Assembly: GCF_954871325.1 (NCBI RefSeq)
Contig: NC_088776.1
Coordinates: 25,778,508 to 25,842,507, forward strand
Direction of reading: 5' to 3'
Source: Gordionus sp. m RMFG-2023
Taxonomy: Eukaryota > Nematomorpha > Gordioida > Chordodea > Parachordodidae
Length of the DNA: 64,000 nucleotides
Positions 34,730 through 47,490 of this stretch are shown in pieces. Within the stretch, counting starts at the first letter, position 1. Every line of letters begins with the position of its first letter. A program made the position numbers and the translations under genes. A model generated the notes under the pieces. That model ran no database searches. It saw only the letters and a program-made list of their open reading frames with translations, and had not been told where the DNA came from.

Positions 34730-35517
34730 TAATACATTCCTCTCCCGGTATCACTTTCACATTTTTTTACTATACATCTATTACATCTCTTTAATAACAA
34801 ATAATCCACTGCACTTTTGGTACTAATCGACTTATAAGTCACCAGCTTCTCTGATTCTTTCTTAAACATTGTATTACAGATAATCATATCCATAGCATCA
34901 CTAAAATCTAAAATCCTCTCCCCTTTCAAATTTCTCATGCCGTAACTGAACCCTCCATGTACTCCTATAACCCTCACTACTCGCTCCCACGTCCATTCAG
35001 ATCACCAGCCAGGATAATCACCTCTTCATTTGTCAGTCTCGATGACATTTCCAATAGACTATCCCAAAATATATTTTTCTCTTCTTCATTTCTTTCAACC
35101 TGAGGAACATATGTAATATTATATAGCTTTCTACCAAAAATAATCTTGATAACCATTATCTGGTTATCTAGCCTTCTCACTTCGTCTACATTGTCTACCA
35201 ATTTCTCCGTAACCAATACCCCAACTCCAGCCTTACCATCATTACTTCCTTGCCAAAATAATTTATACTTTTCACTAGTCTTGCCAATCATTCTTGCGCC
35301 CTTTACAGGTCTCCTGTATGCATCACACATCTATATGCCTTCTATGCAATACATCAACCCCTTCTCCCGCTATTCCCGTCATACTCCCAACATTCCATGT
35401 CACGACCCTTACTTGATCCCCCGTAAACTGGTTTCTCCACTTATTATCAAGTCGTTTATGGCCTTCATAAGTTTCATTTTCATGGTTCCACCAGGTTAGG
35501 CGGATGAGGAGGCCCAC
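34730..35517 (-). pseudogene. LINE endonuclease domain (APE type)
   Basis: Minus-strand frames read VVTWNVGSMTGIAGEGVDVL (35420-35350), then KYKLFWQGSNDGKAGVGVLV, VIILAGDLNGRGSE (34980-35000), GVHGGFSYGMRN...ILDFSDAMDMIICNTMF and STKSAVDYLLLKR. WNVG and AGDLNG correspond to the conserved N and D-x-N metal and phosphate-binding positions of the family. Two frame changes separate the pieces. The usual CLQET block after the first motif is not seen, so a short segment around 35330 is probably lost. Confidence 0.8.
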
Positions 35518-37429
35518 GGGGTACTTTGGGCGGTACCCCGACCATGCTTTGTTGTTATTATAGGGAAATTTTGTAACATCTTTCCTGACATCAACACCTT
35601 TAAGTGGTTTTTACATCCCGTCGAGGAGACGGTGATTCTATTCTAGACCCAGATCACAGGGAACCTTTTAGACCTCCATTAACAGCCAAAAGACGTTGTT
35701 AATCCCCCTCCACGATGAGGCGGAAGGTTGGATTTTGGGAGAGAATCTAATTTATTGTCCATTAATTAAATTTTCAAAACTGGCATTCAAAGCAGAATAG
35801 GAAAAATAGAATTATATTCAGAGTTGGGCAGGTCCTCCGGAAAAAGAATCTAGATACAGATTCTTTATAAAAAAAATTGATCTTCGATGAGATACTAATA
35901 TCTTTTTCAAAATATCAAAAAGATAAAAGATACATGTATCTTTTGAAAATGAGAGAATCTTAAATATAAGATACTTTTATAAAATTTTCACTACCAATTA
36001 AATTAAAATAATTTATAAAATATGATTGTGTATTATTTATACACAATCACATATAATATGAATATTTACAATAATTAATAAAATATTTAATTACGAGTTA
36101 ATTATAATAATCATTCATTTTAATATTAATTTTATTCATAGCATAAACATGGAAAGGAGTATTTTTAATGGGAGTTGAAATATTAGTTTGCAAGAGTATT
36201 TAAAATAGATTAAATCAATTATTATTAAACCCAGTGGCGTCACTAGGAGGGGGCGTGCAGGGGCTCGAGCCCCCTGAAAAATTTGAATAGCTCCCTGAAG
36301 CAAAAAAAATTTTTTTAATGGAACTTAACCCCTTGAACTAAAAATAAATTTTTTTGATTGGCCCCTGAACGATTTCTTTTATAATTCTATAAGTAATATA
36401 TAGATTTAATTTTATTATTCAAAAATTAATAAGACTGTTTAAATCTTTATTAAATGAATATAATTTTAAATATTAGATTAGATTAATGCACATAAATTAT
36501 ATTTTCACTATGTCAGCTTGCAATCAAATTCTGTGTTAAAATAGAATATCAATATCACTCACTAAATATTAATTTAGCATTAACAGTTGAAGCTTAATTG
36601 ACTATTATTATTTAAATTATTATATAACCCTAATTAAATAAATATAGTCAATTATTAATTGAAAACTAACAAATTTAATATTGTAATTAGCCGAGTTCAA
36701 AATGACTAATCAATTGTATATTTATTTTTAAATTAAATTATCATATCTATTCCTAAAAATATTTTCAAGGTCCAAATAAGTATAAGAGATTTCTTTATAA
36801 AAAATAAGTAAATTGACATATAGACATATATATAATCCTCTATTATATACAGTTGGTTATAAAATATTAGATAAAATGCCAATTTTATAGACGTATTTGA
36901 CAGTTATATAATATATTACAGTTAATATTATAAAAAATTTTACTAATAAATACTTTTGATATTAAATATTGTAGCAATTTGCATTCAAGTATTTAACGTA
37001 GTTAAAAATAATTTTAAATTAAACATTTTATTTTTCATCCTACAATGGATGTAATAAATTAGATATCTCTCTTTTTTAACTTGTTTTTAGGAAAGCTTTT
37101 TTTTTCTTTTTCGAAAAACAGTTTTGAGTTAAAATTTTATATATTTTTTATATTATTACAAACTACTATTATTTTAAGATACAATATACCAAATAGAGGT
37201 GGTGCGACAATATTATATAGAATCTTAATTGTTTCATAATATCATTCTGGTCCTTATTTTATAGGTATAAAATATTTCATTTCTAATATGGCATTCTTGC
37301 CGTGTAAATAACTCAAGGCTTCAATATATTTGCATATTTATTTCCTCCAAATATTATCATTGTTTTTATTTTATAAATTTATTTATCATAATAAATTCTG
37401 TTATTAGTTTACATCTTGAGTGTCATGGC

Positions 37430-40400
37430 CAGGGTTGCCAGGTCAAAATTTTCAAATTGCGGGAGTAATTTGGTATTATGCGGGAGAAATATGAAAATTG
37501 CGGTAGAAATATAAAAATTGTTAAAAAATTTTTTTTTTGAATTGACTAAATTATCCGCCTATTATTTTTTATAATTAGTTCATATAAATACAAAGTCGGT
37601 AACTATTTTTCAAAATAAAATACGTTTTGATTTATTAAAATATATTAATTTATAGAAAAACCAACGATCTTTTTTAAATATAAAAGGTAAACAAGATAAA
37701 ATTTTATAAAAAAAAACGACTTTTAATTTTGCAATTAAAAATATATTTTATGCGAATGTCCCGCAAAACGACCGCAATTGGAAATCTACCATGTGTGTGT
37801 AAAATTATAGGGATAGGAACTTAATTATCACCTATCATGTTTAAATACATAATAAGGTACTCCAAAAATAAGAAATAATACAGATACAACTACAGTTGCG
37901 GCAATTGTATCACTTATCTTGTAGTTCAACATTCACAGAGATACTTAACATCACAATGTTGGTAGAATAATATTTAACGACTTATAAATTAAAACTATAC
38001 TTGTAGAACAAAAATGAGCAAGGCTATCACCAATGTTTTAGGACCTAAATCCAGGAGGTCAATTCTTGACGATTTGAAAAATGGGCATTCATATGCAATT
38101 CTAACAGATGCATAATAAGGGAAATATTTTTCCTCCGCTATTTCAACAAAATTAAGGTCGTAACTATTAAATCTTTTCCCCTCAAATAGTGAAAAATCTA
38201 AAGACATAGCTAACCATATAATGGTAAATATAGCAGATTCGAGATTATCAATAAATTGCATGTCAGCTTTCTGATCTGATAATGCCTCATTGAATTTGGT
38301 GAAAACATAGTGTATTTACAGAATTGAGTCAGCACAATGTTGGTTGCGATATGTTCTTAATACCCGTCATCGATAGAATTTTAAAATTTTATAAACCTTT
38401 AAAAAAATATTTCTTAAATAAAGATTATAAAAGCTGTCCTAATATTTTGAAAATTTTTTTCAATAATGAATGGCAGAGGTATATTTAGGTAGGAAATCTA
38501 CTACATGCTGTTAATGTGTAGTTGCAATCAGAAGAATCTTAACAAAGATTCACAAGATTATGCTGCAGATGTGTTCATCTTTACAGTTAAAAATTGACTC
38601 TAAATTTTATGGCGCCATTGCTAAGACTTAATTATATTTTATTTGAGATTAAATAATAGAACTTAATGTTTACCGTCATTATTGAGATATTTATAAAATT
38701 CCTGGCATGACATATTATATATTGTTTAACCATTAGCTCGGCCTCTAATGTTGTTAAAGCAATTCGATTTCTCTCCTTTTTCCAGGTAGTCCTCATCAGT
38801 CTAAAAATGCGCTCGGGTGAGGCATTAGAATGAGGTAAGGAGAAGACATACTCGCATATTTTTCCAAGCATGGGGATTTATCGTTATTACGAAAAAATTC
38901 TACCCATTTCTCCTCTGCTTTTAGACCATTTAACTTTAAGTACTTTTGCGAATCATAAAAAATAGAGAGAATTACAATCTCCTTCAAACAAGAAATCAAT
39001 GTCTTTCGGTATTTTTAATATATCTATTAAATTATAAAAACAATCAATTGATGGTTTCTGTTCCAAGGTCATAATATTTATACATTTGTAAATAGAGTTA
39101 TTAAAATCAAATTTTGATTGTAAATATTAAAATTGTCTTAATAAAAATATCTGCTTCATTTAAAAATGTATTAATTAGAGTATTATTGGAACATTTTAAT
39201 ATAATATTTTTAGCAATAGCGCCATAAAATTTATTATCTATTTCAACTGTAAAGATGAGCAGAGCTGTAGCATGATTTTGTGAATCTTTTTTAATAAAGA
39301 ATATTCTGATTGCAACTGAATATTAACTGCATGAAGTAGATTTCCTACATGTGAAACGAATCCCAAATATGCTTCTGCCATTTCATACTCGAAAAAATTT
39401 TTCAAAATTTTAGGACAGCTTTTAAAATCTTTATTTAAGAAATATTTTTTTAAGGGTTTGTAAAATTTTAAAATTCTATCGATGGCAGGTATTAATGACA
39501 ACCACCTGATAGATATATATCGCAACAACTCACACCATTCCAAGTCAGACCACTTCACCAACTCTTTTAATTCAATAACTCTTTTAGTTGATAAACTAAA
39601 TTCGTTAAAACATTTCATCACAATTATTTCGACATCCATAAATAGTACATTTATTGCCTTCTTGTAAGAATTATGTAGTATATGGCATATACAGCCAATT
39701 GGTATTAATTCATTATTGTGCTGCCTCAATTCGGTAACTTTGGTTTTTGCCAAAATTTACAGAGGTATTATCAGCGCAGAAAGCTGACATGCAAATCATT
39801 GATAACCCTGAATCAGCTATATTTACCATTATGTGGCTAGCTACATCGTTGTATTTTTCACTATCCGAGGAAAAAATTTTAACAGTTTTATTGAAATGTT
39901 CTTAATCTTGTTGAAATAGCGAAGGATCGAGGGAAATGTTTTAATATTTTCATTATTAGGTGCATCTGTTAGAATTGCATATGGATGCCCATCTTTCAAA
40001 TCGTCTAGAATTGACCTCTAGGATTCATGTACTAAAACACTTGTGATAGCCTTGCTCATTTTTGTTCTGACACAAGTAAGGTTTGCACTTATATTGGAGT
40101 GGTTTAATATCATGAGAAAAAGATTCGACCCACATTGTGATGATATAGCTCTGTGAATGTTGAACTACATGATAGATGTATACGATTTCCGCAAATGTAG
40201 TTGCATCTGAAATATTTATTATTTTTGAGAATATTATTGTATAGCAATCGATGTTGATGATATACTCCCCTGTACTGACTTATATGAATGAAATGATGTT
40301 TATTAATTATTGGATAAAAATATAACAGGATAGAAAGAAATTTACAAACTAGACATGTTTTTTGAATAAATATTTAAAATTATTTTAAAAATAATCAATT

Positions 40401-40596
40401 AATGTCTCTCAAAATTAGTATTTATATATTAAAAAGGTTAAAATACTAAAAAAAAAATTGCGGGAGAAATTAAAAATTGTGGTAGATTTTTGCGGGAGAT
40501 TTCTAATTGCGGTAGTTTTGCGGGAGAGAAATGTCTGCGTGTAAACTAAAAAATTGCGGGAGTCTCCCGCTGATGGGGGGAGACATGGCAATCCTG
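37430..40596 (-). mobile_element. hAT element D nested in B
   Basis: The ends CAGGGTTGCCAGGTC (37430) and, on minus from 40596, CAGGATTGCCATGTC match at 13 of 15. They are flanked by the perfect duplication GTCATGGC (37422-37429 and 40597-40604). The unoccupied site GCCATGAC is present in element A at 30308-30315, in matching context. GCGGGAG words repeat near both ends. The transposase lies on minus, and much of the interior is an inverted duplication (about 37900-38625 against 39215-40180). Confidence 0.95.
38632..39760 (-). pseudogene. hAT transposase of element D, pieces
   Basis: On minus, 39753-39238 reads IPIGCICHILHNSYKKAIN...RYISIRWLSLIPAIDRILKF, then KYFLNKDFKSCPKILKNFF, typical of hAT cores (C-H-x-x-H-N, RWLSL). 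The C-terminal block at 38871-38632 reads VFSLPHSNASPERIFRLMRT, then ERNRIALTTLEAELMVKQ, the dimerisation region, with ASPERIF in place of the usual ASVERVF. An intervening block at 38999-38890 (GLKAEEKWVEFFRNND) is in another frame. Decayed. Confidence 0.85.
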
Positions 40597-42132
40597 GTCA
40601 TGGCTATGACTGTAAATTAACCAGCATCTATTATTTGTGTTTATGTAATTTAGGATTATTACTACAGCTGCTGAGAGCATATGATTGCATATTTTAGATA
40701 AACAATACTAGTTAACTGTGTAGTCGTTTATATATCATTAAAAATGGAAAATAATCTTTTAGAAATTTAATATCTCACAATAATTTTCTGGATTACTTAT
40801 CTAGCTTCCATTATGTCATCTAAGAAGAAGCTCTAACCACCATATAGTTTTATGATTTGGATTGGTCGTTTATCTCTTCTTCAATAATTGTTAATTTGGT
40901 TTAGGCCTATAAATTTTTCCTTATTAGTCCATTCTATAAAACCATGTCTAAAATGGTAACAGAAGTTATATTAGTTTCATAACCTTTTGTCAATGTAAGT
41001 TGCTAAGAATTATATTATTGCATTATGTGGTTTTTAAAAACTATTATCAATCGAGGCATATGTATGAATAAATTAGCCTTTTTTATCACTTGTAATTCTT
41101 TAGACGCAAATTTTTTTACATCAGCAATCGAAAATATTTTATACTGTAATAAATAGATTTAGTATTAAAAAATATTATTTTTAGAAATGTCTTGTAATGT
41201 TTCAATTATTTATATGCCAGTTTATTTTGTATGCATAATATAATAAATGACAAAATATGAATTCAGAATAATTGTTTAGAGTTAACAAATTTTAAAAAAG
41301 TATAATATATTATAAAACCCGGCCGAAGACCCGCAAATTAGAGGCATGGGGGGCTTCGCCCCCTATAAATTTTTTTTTAGTTAAGCCCCGTGAGATTGTA
41401 AAGGCTAGAAAAGCCCCTGATAAACCTTTACTGTTTGGCATATTTAACATTGTGCCAAAAATTAAATAGCCTTACAACTGTTTCATGGAGGAAAATTAAG
41501 CATTTCTAATGTATTTAAATAATCTTTAATATAATTTAAAACCTCCAACTCAATGTATTATTAAACTCCTCAACAATATCACCAAAAGAAAAATAATCAT
41601 TTTCTTTATTAGACGTTAAATCTATTGGTGTTATGGTTTGAGCTTGATTGTATACTACTGGTACTACATTTAGGGCTTCTTTTATTAATATATTTTGAAA
41701 GTACTATTTTATCATCCGACTCAATCCATAAGTTCTTAAAATATGGATATGATAATAATGACAAAAAATCTCATTATATTCATCATCATAGAAACAAATT
41801 TTACCAAATCTTTTGCACATACCATCTTTTATAGCTTCTAATAAAGGTAGACAATATTTTAAACTTGAATTTTTAACTTTACCAAAATATCTTTAACCAC
41901 AAATAGAATGGGCACTAATTATCCATAAAACGCACTATTCTACCCTTGAAGTTTGTCTAATGCAATTGCTCAGGCCTAAAACCTTACATTATTCGCTTCT
42001 TTAGAAATGGAGCATCAATTGTTTCAAATAATATGTAATTTATATTTATATCGTATAGGTTATTCCACCTGGGCATGGAATTTCCAGCTGATTACCACTT
42101 GTTAATATCTTACTTATCTTTTTATAAGATTA

Positions 42133-42456
42133 TGTTGCGAATTCAAATTGTGAATTCAAATCTAACCTTTTATTTTTAATTCAACTTATATTACATTTTA
42201 TGAATTCAAATTTTTCTTTTCTTTTCAATTTAATTTTTTATTTTTGTAATTTTGCGTAACCTTAATTTTATGTACGGCGTAACCTTACTTTTTATATTTT
42301 ATAATATTTTTACTTTTTTGTTTTTCGTTTGTATTCTAATTTAGATTTATAAAAATGTATATAAACGATGTATGAAATGGAATAGATAGTAATAATAAAG
42401 TTAAATATAAATAAACACGTTTTTTACTTTTATGCACATTTTCATGTTATTTTGCA
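42133..42456 (+). repeat. 5' LTR of Gypsy 1
   Basis: Begins TGTTGCGAATTC and ends CATGTTATTTTGCA, with the TG...CA ends usual for LTRs. 324 bp against 319 bp in the 3' copy; a CTTTT repeat difference accounts for the length. Confidence 0.95.
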
Positions 42457-42604
42457 TGGTGCCTCGGGTCCATTTTAGGAAAAAAATTCTCACCTAATGG
42501 ATAAAATATTGTTTTTCTTTTTTTTAAAAAAAAAATAATAATAAAATTTTTTTTTTCCCTATATATAGAAGAAGATTGTAAAGTAAATTCATTTTTTTTA
42601 CATT

Positions 42605-42841
42605 ATGTTTTCATTTAAGATCATTAACATTCCCCACCACATTTCAATCTATGACATCCTTTTCGACCTAACTTTCAATTGTGACCTTAATTTTTCTAGA
42701 ATAAATGGTACGGAGGACGTGTTGTTTGAATTCATGAATTTAAGAGATATGATTAATTGTTTCGAGTTGCTTAATGGGAAACATTACATTTATAGCGACA
42801 GCGATTTCATTAAATTAATTTGTATATTTACTAAAACATGA
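42605..42841 (+). CDS. Small leader ORF of Gypsy 1, 78 aa
   Basis: An ATG-started frame just inside the 5' LTR reads IINIPHHISIYDILFDLTF and later VLFEFMNLRDMINCFELLN. The pattern (IxNIPxxIxxxDI, then VLFEFxxLRDMxxCxxxLNG) is reminiscent of an RRM-like fold, but this is a resemblance only. It precedes gag and is fossil material of the element, not a host gene. Confidence 0.4.
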   Translation: MFSFKIINIPHHISIYDILFDLTFNCDLNFSRINGTEDVLFEFMNLRDMINCFELLNGKHYIYSDSDFIKLICIFTKT

Positions 42842-43740
42842 ATTGTTATACCAAAATTTGAATTACTAAAATAATAAATATAATTGCTTATATATGTGTC
42901 TTATTAATTAAATGGAAATAAAACAAGAGTTTATACAGAAGATCCCTAAGTTAGTGGGTCCTCTTACCGAAATTTATTTAGACAGAATATTAAATTATTT
43001 TTCGACTATACATTATCGGACTCTATTAAAATAAATACTTTGCTTAATAATTTATTAGACGAAGTTTTTGACGACATTAAGGCAATTTGTTCTGATACCG
43101 ATATTTTAGATCTTAAAATTGTGATTAAAAAGTTAACCTATCTTTTACCAGCGCTAGATTTAAATACTTTAATTAATAAATTTAATCTTCTACAACAAAA
43201 CTCATCAGAGAGTTTTATGCTATGGTACATTAGAGTATCGAAACTTCATAAAAAATGTAAATTTTTGGACGATAGTAGATTAAAAGAAAAACTACGCACT
43301 TCTACTTTAAACGACAAGATTAAATACAAATTTTCCAAAAACTTTGACTTGACGTTAAATCAGATGGTTGAATTAGGGGTGAAACTGGACTCTAGTAATA
43401 TTAAGTCTGAGGATAATGATATAAGTTATATAAATAATGATAAAAAGTCCGATAAAGATGAAAATTTTTGCAGTAGAAATGATAATAATTTTAGAAATAA
43501 TTTTAGAAATAATTATGATAATAGATATAGAAATGGGAATTACAATAATAATTTTAGATACAATTATGGTAATAATAATTCGCGATACCACGATAATTAT
43601 AACAATTATAACTATAACAATTATCGCTATAATAATAATAATCAATCGAATTATGGTAGAAATAATACATGGTATGATAATAATGAAAGAAAACAAATCC
43701 AATACGGTGACGGAAATCGTAACAATTACCAATCTTATTA

Positions 43741-43920
43741 CAACAATTCAAATAATTATAGAGGTAATGATAATAATTAGAGAAAGCAAATACAATATAA
43801 CAACAACTCAAATAATTATAGAGGTAATGATAATAATCAGAGAAAGCAAATACAATATAACAACAACTCAAATAATTATAGAAGTGGCGACGAAAATAAT
43901 AGAAAGCAAATACAATACAA
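43741..43920 (+). repeat. Three 60-bp tandem units in the Gypsy 1 gag tail
   Basis: Units starting CAACAA(T/C)TCAAATAATTAT at 43741, 43801 and 43861 are exactly 60 bp apart; the first two differ by very few bases and the third is more divergent. They extend the Asn/Tyr/Arg-rich tail of the gag-like region. Confidence 0.9.
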
Positions 43921-46900
43921 CAATGATTACAACATGAATATTGAAGAAATTATTGAAGAAGTTGATTCTACAAAGAACAAAGATGATAATGATTTTAATG
44001 TCAACAATTTATCTGGTGACGTGATTAATGACAAAGATAACGCATTTATGACTACTTTAAAAGTGAACGATGTTGTTACTTGTATGCAGATTGACACTGG
44101 TTCCAAACACACTATTGTACCTCATGGTCTTGCTAAAAAACTTGGTATTAGAGATCTTAAGAAATCCGAGCTACAACTCACCGCTTATGACGGGAATTTA
44201 ATAAAAATCATCGGCACCACCCAAGTTAAAGTGACTTATGAAGGTATCTCAAAATATTTACAAGCGGTAATCGTCGAATCAAGTAAAAATGCCTTGTTGG
44301 GACGTACGTGGATCAATGCTTTCAAAAATATTTTAAATAAATTTATAGCAAATATTGACACTAATTATGAAGATGAAATAAAAAAATTGATTAAAGAGTG
44401 TGAATCGAAATTAACTAATGGGCCAATCAACAAAGCAAGTGTCAAGTTACATTTAAGAAGTGATGCCCAACCTAAAATTATACCGCCTAGACGTATCCCT
44501 TATTCAAAAATTGATCTTGTTAGTAATGAACTCAAAAAATGGATACATGATAAAATAATTGAGCCGGTGAATGATGTCCGATGGGCAATTCCTGTTACCG
44601 CTGTCTACAAAGAAGATGGGAGCATTAGGCTTTGTGCTGATTTTAAGGACACTGTAAACCCAGCTCTAGAAGATTTTAGATACCCTCTACCACGAATCAA
44701 TGATCTAATTGCTAAACTTTCAGAAGGAAAGAAATTTACGAAGATTGACTTTAAAAATGCTTTCTTACAGATACCAATTGATAAAAATTGCAGAAATATT
44801 TTAACCATATCTACGCATAAGGGATATTACCAATTTACTAGACTTCCTTTTGGGCTTAAGACCTCATCTGCAATTTTTCAACAGATCATGGATCAGATCT
44901 TCGGTGATATGGATGACGTCATATTTTATATTGATGATTTACTTATAACTGGAAAAAACGATGAAGCCCACCTTAACAACATAAAAAAAGTGTTTGATAG
45001 AATATCATCGTTTGCTAATACCTAACTTTAATAAAAGTGTGTTCTTTAAAAACAAAGTGAGGTTCCTGGGTCATGATATTGACGCTAAGGGGATTCATGC
45101 TAATCACGACAAAATTGAAGCAATAATTAAAATGCCAGAACCAAAATCAGCTGCTGAATTATCAACATTTCTGGGAATGGCTGACAACTATAGAAAATTT
45201 TTGAACAATTTTGCGGAAATTGCCGATCCTCTTTATAAGATTGTCAACAAAGAAAAATGGGCTTGGAACCTTGAACACTCTAAAAGTTTCAATGATCTTA
45301 AGAAGTTGATTAGTCTTCCACCTGCTTTGACATATTTTAATCCTGAATTACCTATAGGGATAGCCACTGATGCATCAAAATGTGGTTTAGGAGCTGTACT
45401 ATTTCATATTGAAAAAGATGGTAAAGAAAAACCTATAGCTTTCGCGTCGAGAACTTTATTAAAATCTGAATTGAACTATACCAATATTGAGCGTGAGGCT
45501 CTCGCTATAATGTTCGCTATAAAGAGATTCCAGGAATAATTAATAGGCACAAAATTTACTATTATTACTGACCATAAGCCTCTAGTTCACATCTTTACCA
45601 AGGGTCTTAAGGATAATAGCACCATGTCGTTAAGACTCCAAAAGTGGAATATTACATTAGGAGGATATGATTTTAATATAAAGTATAAAGCCGGTAAATA
45701 TAATGTTGTTCCTGATTGTCTCTCGAGATTACCACAAGAATGTCGTGATGAAACTATTGAAAATGTAACCATAATAAATGAATATGAGGATTTACCTATT
45801 AACTTTGATCAAATTCGTGATGAAACTTTGAAAGATATAGAATTAAAACAAGTCATAAGTGATATTAATAACAACAGGCCTATTGTGAATAATATTTATA
45901 AAAACATTGAATTGGAATTAAGTAAAATTAGGGATTGTCTTTACAAAAGCAATAAAATCATAATTCCGTCTTCTATGAGAAAAAATTTACTACAGTCATT
46001 ACATGAAGGTCACTTGGGGGCAGGAAAAATCAAATCCTTAGCCAAAGAGTACATGTGGTGGCCTGGTATAAATAATGATATATTTATGGAAGTGAAAAGT
46101 TGTGACGATTGTAACATATATCATGATAATCCTATAAAGATACAAAAACCATGGGTTTCGGCAACCAAACCGTTTGAAAGGATACACATAGATTATGCGG
46201 GTCCGTTTTTCACAAAAAATTGGTTGATAATAGTCGATGCCTACAGCAAATTTCCAATTATTATTCCTGTTAAAAATATTACGACGGATGTTACTTTAAA
46301 AGAAATCTTTAAAACTATTTCGCTATATGGAATACCTGAAACCATAGTTACTGATAACGGCACTAACTTTACGAGTAACGATTTTGAAAAATTTTGCAAC
46401 AATTTTGGTATTAAACATGTGCTTACATCTGCTTATCACCAGCAATCCAATGGCCAGGTAGAACGCATGGTTAGAACGTTCAAAACACATATGAAAAGGA
46501 ATATTAAAATTGACCCAGAACTTGGTAAATTTTTATTTAATTACAGAAATACGCGTAATGATACTGCAGGAGTTACACCATCTCAGAGAATGTTTAATCG
46601 AGATATTAGAATTAAATGGGACTTATTAAAACCGATGGAGGAGAAGGAGAATAAAATAAACATTACTTTACCACGAAATAGAACTTTTAACGTAGGAGAT
46701 TTTGTTTGGTATAAAGTACAAGGTGATGATAAATGGTGCAAAGGTATAATCACATATAAAGAAAGTGATATGATGTTCCAAATTAAGACTGAGAAAGGTA
46801 TTTTGAGGAGACATTTAGATCAAATAAGAATTAGAAACTGTTTTAACACAATTATTAACTATGACTCTAAGGATTCTTTTAAGGAGGGAAGTGTGGACAA

Positions 46901-47051
46901 AAATTTAAAAATTATTGATAATAACGAAATAACACCTATTTCTAGACCTGTGCGAATAAAAAAAAAACCTGTTTATTTAAAAGACTATGTAACTTAAAAT
47001 ATAAAATAAATATTAAATTGCATAAAGTAAATTAAATATTAAAATGCTTAT

Positions 47052-47152
47052 ATTAAAACGCAAAGAATTAAAACGCAAAGAATTAAAACGCAAAGAATTA
47101 AAACGCAAAGAATTAAAACGCAAAGAATTAAAACGCAAAGAATTAAAACGCT
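47052..47152 (+). repeat. 15-bp minisatellite between Gypsy 1 pol and its 3' LTR
   Basis: Seven copies of a 15-bp unit (AATTAAAACGCAAAG) at exact 15-bp spacing follow the integrase region. It is presumably part of the element's 3' untranslated region. Confidence 0.95.
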
Positions 47153-47490
47153 GAAAATATTATATAACAATCTTATTGATTTATCATTCTTCATTTATTC
47201 TTATATCCAATATGATGAACTATTATTTCTTATTATTCGCAACTTATTTATGATAATAATAACAACTGAGTACTATCAAACAACTTATGATTAATGAAGA
47301 CAAATTACAATAAGGATATCAAGCTTGCGATTTAAACAAATCAACGTGCAAAATCGATTTAAACAAACCAACGATTGGGACAAGCCAACGTTATGATGAT
47401 TTGTGATACAACTTGATTACCAAAACGATAAACCACTTGGACAACAAACTCTCTATTATTTCTCCGATGAAATTATGAGAAGAGGGAGAA

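Larger units (their letters stand above)
33060..35740 (-). mobile_element. LINE (non-LTR retrotransposon) with APE endonuclease and RT, decayed
   Basis: On minus, a single element reads 5' to 3'. First comes a GC-richer leader (about 35740-35518). Next is an apurinic-type endonuclease domain (35517-34730), then reverse transcriptase pieces (34450-33365). Last is a C-terminal LRWFGHVERM block (33315-33076) and a short 3' end in ACCCGGGTAAACCTGGG. The general design (endonuclease then RT, LEKAFDRVPREV, RWFGHVER) is that of APE-type LINEs common in invertebrates; I cannot fix the clade (RTE, CR1 or a relative). Frame shifts and an internal deletion make it inactive. The older copy at 5570-7085 keeps the segment deleted here. 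No target duplication was found. Confidence 0.85.
36232..41419. mobile_element. hAT element B nested in C (same family as A, inverted)
   Basis: The left end CAGTGGCGTCACTAGG (36232) and the right end, on minus from 41419, CAGGGGCTTTTCTAGCC match the right and left ends of A respectively. The flanks ATTAAACC (36224-36231) and ATAAACC (41420-41426) agree apart from one missing base. The unoccupied site ATTAAACC is present at 16231-16238 in remnant F, in matching context (CATTAAACCTTTGCC...TATTTAACATTG). It is interrupted by element D. Confidence 0.92.

Noticed and set aside
33152-35499. Forward-strand ORFs rich in Leu, Ser and Phe (for example 33152-33478, 34072-34374, 35146-35499)
   Set aside because: Antisense shadows of the LINE, whose minus strand carries the recognisable endonuclease and RT motifs.
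43373-43732. Ile-rich minus-strand ORF of 119 codons, and Tyr-rich ORF 43554-43871
   Set aside because: Antisense shadows of the Asn/Tyr-rich gag tail of Gypsy 1.
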